The notes beneath the pieces were generated by a model. That model made no database searches, was not told where the DNA came from, and was given only the letters and a program-made list of their open reading frames with translations. From the NCBI GenBank assembly GCA_944343275.1, contig CALVMH010000012.1, forward strand, positions 1 to 53,759: a DNA stretch of 53,759 nucleotides, read 5' to 3'. Source of the stretch: an uncultured Clostridia bacterium (GTDB lineage: Bacteria; Bacillota; Clostridia; Christensenellales; Borkfalkiaceae). Of this stretch, positions 47,540 to 53,759 are shown one piece after another. Within the stretch, counting starts at the first letter, position 1; each line of letters opens with the position of its first letter. The position numbers were made by a program, and so were the translations under genes.

Positions 47540-48384
47540 GCGTTTTCCTCCGCAATGAACAAAACGCCGAGCGTGTTCCTGCCGCAGTGCCCCGTGATGA
47601 CGGACCCTGCGACCGTTTCCAACACTTCGTCGAAACGGAAGTTTTCGGCAACCTTTTTCTTTGCGGCAGCCACGACGTCCTCGTCCGCCATGCTGTGCGT
47701 GACGAAGCAGCGCGTCCTGTCATATTTCGGATATTTCACGGCAAGGTCGTCCACATACCGTTCGATGCATTTGACCATGCTACCGTGATACTTCTTCCCC
47801 GCGACGAGCTGCCCGTCGTTCATCTCGATGAGGGGGTGGATCTTCAAAAGGTTCGCCCCGTAGAGCGCCATGCGCGAGCATCTGCCGCCCTTGTAGAGGT
47901 AGTCGAGCCTGTCGGGAACGAAGGAGGTGTTGACCAAGGGGCGCAGCGCGTTGACCGCTTCCACGATCTCCTCCGCGCTCTTGCCCGCGTCGCGCAGGTC
48001 GGCAGCTTTCAGAATGAGCAGCCCCTGCCCCGTGGAGAGCGCCTTGCTGTCCACCACGAACACCTTTCCGCCGAACGCCTTTGCCGCTTCCTGCGCATAG
48101 GAGCAGGAGGACGACGCTCCGGAAGAGATGCTGAAATGGATGACCGTCTTGCCCGCTTCCGCATAGGGACGAAAAAACTCCTCGTAATCGCCCGCAGAGG
48201 GCGCGGCGGTCTTGGGGAGCTGCTCCGTGCGCGCAACATAGTCAAAGATGTCCTGCGGAACGATGTCGACGCCGTCAAGGTGGGGCGTTCCGCCAAGGAT
48301 GACGGAAAGCGGCATGATGCCGATGTCGCGCTGTTTGATGCTTGCACCGAGGTCGCAGGTGCTGTCTGCCGTGATCTGGATCAT
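47536..48384 (-). CDS. DegV-family fatty-acid-binding protein
   Basis: The protein has 282 residues. It begins MIQITADSTCDLGASI and has the lipid-pocket segments ISSGASSSCSYAQEA and YLYKGGRCSRMALYG. DegV/FakB proteins hold a fatty acid for phosphorylation by FakA. GGAGGGACCTT precedes ATG 48384; a longer frame upstream is not supported. Confidence 0.9.
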   Translation of the reverse strand: MIQITADSTCDLGASIKQRDIGIMPLSVILGGTPHLDGVDIVPQDIFDYVARTEQLPKTAAPSAGDYEEFFRPYAEAGKTVIHFSISSGASSSCSYAQEAAKAFGGKVFVVDSKALSTGQGLLILKAADLRDAGKSAEEIVEAVNALRPLVNTSFVPDRLDYLYKGGRCSRMALYGANLLKIHPLIEMNDGQLVAGKKYHGSMVKCIERYVDDLAVKYPKYDRTRCFVTHSMADEDVVAAAKKKVAENFRFDEVLETVAGSVITGHCGRNTLGVLFIAEENA

Positions 48385-48409
48385 AAGGTCCCTCCGATTT
48401 GTTTTTGAT

Positions 48410-49090
48410 TTATGAACGGGATGTCCCCGTGAAAAAGCCATGGACGGCGGCGCGGAAGTTTTCCCATACCGTCGTAAATCCCTTGCAGGCGAGCGCCCAG
48501 CCGGGCACGACGCCGATGACGTCCTCCTCGGTGAACAGCGCATAGCCCGCCCGGACGAGGTCCTCGGAGTCGGCGCTGCTTGCGCGGTTGTCGCCGAGAA
48601 AGAAAATTTCCCCCTCGCCGAGACGCACTTCCCCGAAATCGGGCGTGACGCCCTTTACATACCCCTCTTGCAGGGCACGATACTCCCCGCCCGCCTCTTT
48701 GCGGTATACGACGCCGCCCGTGCAGCGGATGCAGTCCCCCTCCACGGCGACGATGCGTTTGACAATGGTGGCAGCCGTGAACACGGAGCCGCCCGCGGGA
48801 TCGTAAGCGTCACTTGCGGTCGTGTCGAGGATGACGATGTCGCCGCGGGAAACACTGTGCGTGCGCACGGCATACACGATGTCCCCCCCTTCGTAGTCCG
48901 CACCGCTCTCCACGCCGCCGTAGAGCGTATCGCGCATGGAGTCCCCCTTCACTTCCACAATGATGCAAAACTGCGCACGCAGCGCGTCGAGCACGAGAAT
49001 GAGTATGACGAGCGCAAACACGATGCACAGCACGACGAAGGACGCCTTTCCCTCCCTGCGCTCGTTGAGCATGGCGGGGCGGCGGATCAT
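48410..49090 (-). CDS. lepB: Signal peptidase I
   Basis: This 226-residue enzyme has an N-terminal membrane anchor ([20 protein letters not shown]), the catalytic Ser in [13 protein letters not shown], the general-base Lys in [13 protein letters not shown] and the C-terminal box [13 protein letters not shown]. It cleaves signal peptides outside the membrane. ATG 49090 follows GGAGG and overlaps the DUF951 stop. Confidence 0.9.
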   Translation of the reverse strand: MIRRPAMLNERREGKASFVVLCIVFALVILILVLDALRAQFCIIVEVKGDSMRDTLYGGVESGADYEGGDIVYAVRTHSVSRGDIVILDTTASDAYDPAGGSVFTAATIVKRIVAVEGDCIRCTGGVVYRKEAGGEYRALQEGYVKGVTPDFGEVRLGEGEIFFLGDNRASSADSEDLVRAGYALFTEEDVIGVVPGWALACKGFTTVWENFRAAVHGFFTGTSRS

Positions 49091-49278
49091 GCGTCCTCCG
49101 CAATGCGCCTGACGCGGTGCAGCAGCTCGTCGGGCGTCAGCATGATCACCCTGCCGCAGGTGAGGCACCGAATCTTATAATCGGCGCCCGTGCGCACGAT
49201 CTCCCAGCGCTTGCCGCCGCATGGGTGCGGTTTTTTGGTCTCCACGACGGTGTGAAGGCGCAGCATTGTCAGATCCAT
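49087..49278 (-). CDS. DUF951 zinc-binding small protein
   Basis: This 63-residue protein has the family core [20 protein letters not shown] and [10 protein letters not shown], giving three Cys of a probable zinc site. It is common in Bacillota and of unknown function. ATG 49278 overlaps the hydrolase stop; ATG 49266 is an alternative start. Confidence 0.88.
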   Translation of the reverse strand: MDLTMLRLHTVVETKKPHPCGGKRWEIVRTGADYKIRCLTCGRVIMLTPDELLHRVRRIAEDA

Positions 49279-50948
49279 ACGATGTTGTTGACCAAGACCT
49301 CCGCACTGCTCACAAACACGAGGGAGAGCGCCCCCGCAAAACGCTCCATGTGCGCGCCCGTCGCCGTCTTGAAATCGGACGCATCCAGAAAAATGCCCTT
49401 CCATTTTCCGCCGCCCGCAACGCGGACTTCGGCGCTGTAACCGTTCTCCTCGTCGTCATCGAAATAAAAGACGATCTTCAAGAGGGCGTCCTCCTTGCAG
49501 TAGGCGTCCAGCCTGAGCGACACGCCCTCCGGCGCCGCATAACGCGGTTCGTTGACGCGGTAGGAGACGAGCCCCGCCTCCGCCGTTGCGCCCAAAATGC
49601 CGCCGTATCCCGCCTCCAGCCGCGCGTCCACCCCGTTGCCGTCCGCAAAACAGTCGGCAACGGAACGTGCGCGGCGGCGGAATCCCGACACTCCGTTCAG
49701 CCCGTCCCGTTCGGAGGAATAGACGATGCGGCTTCCGATGCACGCGTTTTTATAGGGCTTTTCAACGACGACTTCGCGGATCTTGGACGTCACCGAAAAA
49801 TTGTTGGTATAGTTGGCAAAGGCATATACGAGGGCGCGGTCGCTCTTTTCATAGAGTGAGAGCGGAAAGACGCCCACGCCGTCCCTGACGGCGGAAGGGT
49901 TGCCGAGGACGCGCGTCCAATCGCGCGCATGCGAGCCTGTGATGCGCTCCGTATAGAAGATGCCGCACTCGTGCAGTTCCCCCTCCTCGTCGAATTTGAC
50001 GCGCGCGACGAGGTTGCCCTCCCCGTCCTCCTCCACCGTCAGTCCGATGGGTCCGCTCACGAACACGGAACGCTCTTTCAGATATTTGTCGAGGAACAGA
50101 TCGACATCGGCGAGCGAATGCTTGCCGATCAGCCCGTTCCCGTGCGCCGAATAGAGAAACGCCTTGTCGATGGCGGGCGGGAGCAGACGGAAGGTGTCGT
50201 ACACCCTGTCGTAATCGTGCTTTTTATCGTTGACGGCGGAGAGCAGCAGCACGGGGCACGTCACATAGGGCGCATAGCTCTGCGAATCCAGCCCCGCGAT
50301 AAAGCGGTGGTGCTCCTCGTCGAACACCTTCTTCTCCCCTTCGGCAAACTTTTCCATGCCGCGGTAGGCGAGCCAGCCCGCCGCGCACACCGAGATCATG
50401 CAGGAAAACTGCGCATAGGGCGCCGCCTTGAAGAGCACTTCGCCCCCCGTCCGCAGCCCGATGGCGCCGAAACGCGTGATCTCCCCGCGCGAGGCGAGGA
50501 ATTTTGCCGCATACCGCGCGACCGCCGCCCATTCATACCAGCAAGTCTCCCTTGCGGAAGGCTCCGCGCGGCACAGTTCCCCCGCCCGCCGGAAGTTGGC
50601 ATAGCCGACGGCTTCGGGGTATACGGTATGCGCGGACATGCCGTTCTCCCCGCAGTAATCGACGCACAGAACGCCGTAGCCGCGCGCCGTAAAGCGGCGC
50701 ACGAACGCCGCGTCGAAGGGACTGCCCGCCTCAAAGAGCACGAGGACGGCGGGGAAGCGTTCCTCCCCCGCGGGCAGAAAGTACTGCGCGTAGATCTTCA
50801 CCCGCCCCTCTCCCGCCTGTCTGCCCGAGAAATACAGTTCGCGGCAGACGGCGCCCTCCTCCCTGCGTTCGGAGAGCGTCTCGACATTGAGCGGGAGCGT
50901 GTCGTCAAAATCTTTCCAGAGTGTGACGGGCGTCAGAAAGGTACTCAA
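49269..50948 (-). CDS. Alpha/beta hydrolase-like protein with a non-standard nucleophile site
   Basis: The protein has 559 residues. The first part follows an alpha/beta-hydrolase layout ([34 protein letters not shown]). The elbow reads [14 protein letters not shown], so the Ser of GxSxG is replaced. Possible Asp and His positions occur in [11 protein letters not shown] and YSAHGNGL. Residues beyond 300 form a beta-rich C-terminal module. It may be a non-catalytic relative of acetyl xylan esterase-like hydrolases, or use another nucleophile. Confidence 0.6.
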   Translation of the reverse strand: MSTFLTPVTLWKDFDDTLPLNVETLSERREEGAVCRELYFSGRQAGEGRVKIYAQYFLPAGEERFPAVLVLFEAGSPFDAAFVRRFTARGYGVLCVDYCGENGMSAHTVYPEAVGYANFRRAGELCRAEPSARETCWYEWAAVARYAAKFLASRGEITRFGAIGLRTGGEVLFKAAPYAQFSCMISVCAAGWLAYRGMEKFAEGEKKVFDEEHHRFIAGLDSQSYAPYVTCPVLLLSAVNDKKHDYDRVYDTFRLLPPAIDKAFLYSAHGNGLIGKHSLADVDLFLDKYLKERSVFVSGPIGLTVEEDGEGNLVARVKFDEEGELHECGIFYTERITGSHARDWTRVLGNPSAVRDGVGVFPLSLYEKSDRALVYAFANYTNNFSVTSKIREVVVEKPYKNACIGSRIVYSSERDGLNGVSGFRRRARSVADCFADGNGVDARLEAGYGGILGATAEAGLVSYRVNEPRYAAPEGVSLRLDAYCKEDALLKIVFYFDDDEENGYSAEVRVAGGGKWKGIFLDASDFKTATGAHMERFAGALSLVFVSSAEVLVNNIVWI

Positions 50949-50956
50949 ATTTCACC

Positions 50957-53530
50957 TCATTCCATAACGATCTGTGAGCCGCGCCGTTCGGTCGCCTTTT
51001 TCACCGACAGCCTGCGGTCGATCCTGTGCTTCAATTCCTCAACGTGCGAGATGATGCCGATGCAGAAATGCTCGTTTTTCAGCCGTTCGAGGCTGTCCAT
51101 CACCACGTCCACGAGATGTTCGTCCAGCGTGCCGAAGCCCTCGTCCAAAAAGAAAAACTCGATGGGTCTGAGGCTGCGCGCGCAGATCTCCGCGCTCAGC
51201 GCGAGCGCGAGCGACAGGGACACGAGGAAGGTCTCCCCGCCCGAAAGCGTAAAGACGCCCCGCAGCGCCCCGCCGTTGAAGTTGTCCCCGACGAAAAACC
51301 CGCCCTCGTAGCGCAGGAAATATCTGCCGTCCGTGAGCGATAACAGCCGTCCGCTTGCGTTTTCCGCCACCGTCTGCAAATATTCCTCGGCGACGAACTC
51401 CATGAATTTATTGCCTTCGAGCAGCTTTCTGAGACGCTCGTAACAGGAAAAGGTCTGTTCGAGGGCGGCGCGCTCCTCTTCCAGCGCCCCTTTGCGGCGC
51501 AAGCCCTCTTCGCTGCGGGCAAGCGTATCCCGCCCGACGGCAAGCTCCTTGGTGCACTGCGCAAGGCGCGCATCCCGTTCGGCGATCTGCCCCGCGAGCG
51601 CGGCATGCGCCTCCTCGCTCGCCTCTGCAAGGTCCTCCGCCGCCAGCACCCGCAGGCGGGAACGCACCGCGGCGTAACGCTCCTTATATGCCTCCACGCG
51701 CGCTTTTGCGGCGGCGGGATCGCCATACGCGGCGCGCAGGGCAGACGCCTCGGAGACGTCCGCAAAGCCCCCTTCCGCGAGGGAAGCGGCGAGCCTGTCC
51801 GCCGCCTGCCGCGCATTCTCCCGTGCGGAACGCGCCTGTTCGCTCGCGGCGGCACAGTGCGTGCGCGCATCGGCGAGCGCCCGCTGCGCAAGTTCACGCT
51901 CCTCGATGCGGCGCTTGCGTTCCCGCCGCGCCAGCCGGAGCCGTTCTTCCAGCGCATCCGCATGTTCCGCATCGGGCGTGAGTCCCTCCGAAAGCGCCTG
52001 CACCGCCTGCGCCGCCTCGCGGCGCGCTTCGGCGAGCGACTGCAATTCGGCAAGATGGGCATCGTACCTGCCCTTTGCCTTTTCGAGCGCGAGGAGTTCC
52101 CCGCGCAGGCGTTCGCGCTCCCGCTCCGCCGCGTCGTATGCGGCGCGCAGTTCCCGCAGGTCCGTCGTTCCGCCCTGCGCGAGCGCGGTATATTTTTCGA
52201 TGAGCGGACGGCTGTCCGCCTCGATCGCGGGATGTTTCCGGGTCAGTCCGCCGAGTTCGTCCGCGAACACGCCGTATTCCCGGTGCAGCAGCGCCGCCTT
52301 CCCGTTCTTCTCCGCGAAGGACAAGAAATCCCCGCTGCCCTGCGCCGCAAGCGCCTGTTCGAGCCGCGCGCGCTCCCTGTCATAGGAAAACCCCGGAAAG
52401 AGTGCGCGTTCCTCCGCGAGACGGCGCTCGACCTCCGCAAGTTTTTTGCGCGCCTTTTCCAGCTCCGCCGTGCGGAAGGCATCCGCCTTTGCCTGCGCGA
52501 TGCGCGCGGAAAGTGCGTTCTCCTCCGCTTCCGCCTTGGCTACGTCCCACAAAAGGGCGGCGTCCAGCGCCTTTTGCGCGGCATCCTGCGCCGCCTGTGC
52601 CTTTGCCATGGCGCCATCGCATTCCGCACTGCGCCGCGCGGCGCGTTCCGCCTCCTGCGCGTCCCGCACCGCCGCATCCGCCCTGCCGAGGCGCTCCAAC
52701 CCCTCGCTGAGGGCGCGCATGCGCGCCTTCTCCGCATCGAGACGCTCCATCTCGGCGGAGAGCGACTGCTGCTCCTTGCGCAGCTTCACCTGCACGACGA
52801 GCGTCTTCTCCCGCTCGCGCAGCGCGGCAAGTTCCGCCGCGAGCGCGGCTTCCTCCTTTGCGAGCGCTTCGTTGCGCTGCCTGCATGCGGCGCAGGCGTC
52901 TTCGGTGACGTCCCGATACTGTTCGAGCCGCGCCTGCGCGGCGCCGAGCGCCTCCCGCGCCTGCGACAGCTTCGCCCCGGCGCGGCGGACGAGCCCGTCG
53001 CCGTAAGTTTCCAGATCGAAGAGGCGGGAGACGAGCCGCAGCCGTTCCCCGCGCGCGGAGCGCACGAACTGTGCAAATTCGCCTTGCGGAAGGGCGATGC
53101 ACTTTTCGAAGTCCTTCTGCTCCAATCCGACGATGCGCTCCAAAAGGGCGTTGCCCTCGCGCACGCCGTCCGCGCGGACGATGAACGCCTCCCCCTCTTT
53201 TTCGTACACTTTGAGGGACTGCGCGGCATTTTTGCGCTTCAATTCACGCTCCGCAAGGAAGGTCCTGCGTCTGCCTTCAAAGACGATCTCAAAGGTAAAA
53301 TGCACATACGCCCTGTCTGCGGCGTAATGGATGATGTCCGCAATGCTGCCCTTGGCGCGCGCCACGTTTCCGTACAGCGCAAAGCCGATGCAGTCGAGAA
53401 TGGTGCTCTTGCCCGATCCGGTATCCCCGAAAATGCCGAAGATCCCGAACTCCAGAAGCTGCGTGAAATCGATGGAAGCCGGCTCCGAAAAGGAATTGAT
53501 GCCGCAAAACGTCAGGCTGACAGGTTTCAT
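50957..53530 (-). CDS. sbcC: SbcC-type exonuclease subunit (SMC-like ATPase)
   Basis: The protein has 857 residues. Walker A GDTGSGKSTILD lies near residue 35, the Q-loop ALPQGEFAQFV near 145, a long Arg/Ala/Glu coiled coil fills the middle, and the signature LSGGETFLVSLSLALALS and Walker B IEFFFLDEGFGTLDE are near the end. Together with SbcD it processes DNA ends and hairpins. It is short for the family, and no CxxC zinc hook is seen at the centre of the coil; a CAAC occurs near residue 210 instead. ATGA overlap with sbcD. Confidence 0.9.
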   Translation of the reverse strand: MKPVSLTFCGINSFSEPASIDFTQLLEFGIFGIFGDTGSGKSTILDCIGFALYGNVARAKGSIADIIHYAADRAYVHFTFEIVFEGRRRTFLAERELKRKNAAQSLKVYEKEGEAFIVRADGVREGNALLERIVGLEQKDFEKCIALPQGEFAQFVRSARGERLRLVSRLFDLETYGDGLVRRAGAKLSQAREALGAAQARLEQYRDVTEDACAACRQRNEALAKEEAALAAELAALREREKTLVVQVKLRKEQQSLSAEMERLDAEKARMRALSEGLERLGRADAAVRDAQEAERAARRSAECDGAMAKAQAAQDAAQKALDAALLWDVAKAEAEENALSARIAQAKADAFRTAELEKARKKLAEVERRLAEERALFPGFSYDRERARLEQALAAQGSGDFLSFAEKNGKAALLHREYGVFADELGGLTRKHPAIEADSRPLIEKYTALAQGGTTDLRELRAAYDAAERERERLRGELLALEKAKGRYDAHLAELQSLAEARREAAQAVQALSEGLTPDAEHADALEERLRLARRERKRRIEERELAQRALADARTHCAAASEQARSARENARQAADRLAASLAEGGFADVSEASALRAAYGDPAAAKARVEAYKERYAAVRSRLRVLAAEDLAEASEEAHAALAGQIAERDARLAQCTKELAVGRDTLARSEEGLRRKGALEEERAALEQTFSCYERLRKLLEGNKFMEFVAEEYLQTVAENASGRLLSLTDGRYFLRYEGGFFVGDNFNGGALRGVFTLSGGETFLVSLSLALALSAEICARSLRPIEFFFLDEGFGTLDEHLVDVVMDSLERLKNEHFCIGIISHVEELKHRIDRRLSVKKATERRGSQIVME

Positions 53531-53759
53531 GCGTCCTCCTGCAACAGCCTGAGAAAGGCCTCTTTCAGGGCGTCCGCAGGCGCCTCGCCGTATACCGAAC
53601 GGTAGTACTCCGAAAACAGCTCGCCCGCGGAGAGCGTGCTGCGGCGCACCCCCGCAGCCGCCTCCTGCGCCTGCGTGCGCACGATGAGGGAGACGAGCCC
53701 CTCGTTCGCCGCGCGCAGCATGTGCGTCTCCTGCGTGGTGAGCGGCGCCGACAGGTGCA
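53527..53759 (-). CDS. sbcD: C-terminal end of SbcD nuclease, cut by the window edge
   Basis: About 77 C-terminal residues are visible (HLSAPLTTQETHML at the edge, ending EAFLRLLQEDA). The catalytic part lies beyond the right edge. The assignment rests mainly on the four-base overlap with sbcC, the constant gene order sbcD-sbcC, and a helical C-terminus as in SbcD. Confidence 0.7.
   Translation of the reverse strand, partial: HLSAPLTTQETHMLRAANEGLVSLIVRTQAQEAAAGVRRSTLSAGELFSEYYRSVYGEAPADALKEAFLRLLQEDA

Noticed and set aside
47536-48543. Longer DegV start upstream of 48384
   Set aside because: Added residues are Arg/Ser-rich and unlike the family; GGAGGG precedes ATG 48384.

Overview
The window looks like a chromosome segment of a fairly GC-rich Clostridia-type member of the Bacillota, probably a gut organism. 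The evidence is strong AGGAGG ribosome sites, the adjacent UPF0210/PFL and ACT-domain (UPF0237) genes, DegV, DUF951, PepF and a DUF1538/PII-like pair. An integrative and conjugative element (ICE) is inserted at the 3' end of a tRNA-Leu(CAG) gene. No attL copy of the tRNA end is visible on the left, so the element or a neighbouring accessory island probably continues beyond base 1.

Bases 1-5,100 are an accessory island of toxin-antitoxin-like cassettes, all on the minus strand: a BRO-N/Fic protein, two near-duplicate VapD plus partner operons, a YafQ/RelE-DinJ/RelB pair and a 38-codon peptide with the layout of a type I toxin. Between the cassettes stand four copies of one block. Each block holds a plus-strand promoter, a short RNA of about 85-95 nt with a constant hairpin, and an intrinsic terminator that overlaps the tail of a peptide reading frame from the other strand. 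Three of the four blocks also carry the divergent promoter that drives the neighbouring cassette. The array looks like a plug-in arrangement in which genes have been swapped behind a fixed promoter-small RNA module derived from a type I system. It is the most unusual structure in the window.

Bases 5,175-35,189 are the ICE backbone, almost entirely one minus-strand operon with many ATGA overlaps. In order of transcription it has an XRE regulator, a small membrane protein, a zinc-ribbon protein, a primase-polymerase, ParA and an RHH partner. Next come a 2,266-residue ArdC/MutS-I/methyltransferase/helicase protein with a TnpV gene nested out of frame, a VirD4/TraG coupling protein and a 2,226-residue Ig-like surface protein. 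A relaxosome RHH protein, an oriT-like intergenic region, a MobL-type relaxase, an SSB-like fusion, small membrane proteins, SSB, a VirB6-like channel protein, a VirB3-VirB4-like ATPase and a winged-helix replication protein complete it. A divergent lipoprotein gene sits inside the transfer block. TTTCCCTTG iterons recur in noncoding DNA and inside the primase and replication genes.

Bases 35,190-37,139 form the control and integration end: divergent XRE regulators, a tyrosine integrase whose ribosome site is locked in a hairpin, candidate arm sites, a terminator and the tRNA target. Bases 37,155-53,759 are ordinary chromosomal housekeeping genes, all on the minus strand in tightly packed operons: peptidase S51, PII-like, DUF1538, RpiB, low-Mr phosphatase, Sua5, DnaB, PepF, PFL, ACT, DegV, signal peptidase, DUF951, an alpha/beta hydrolase, SbcC and the end of SbcD.
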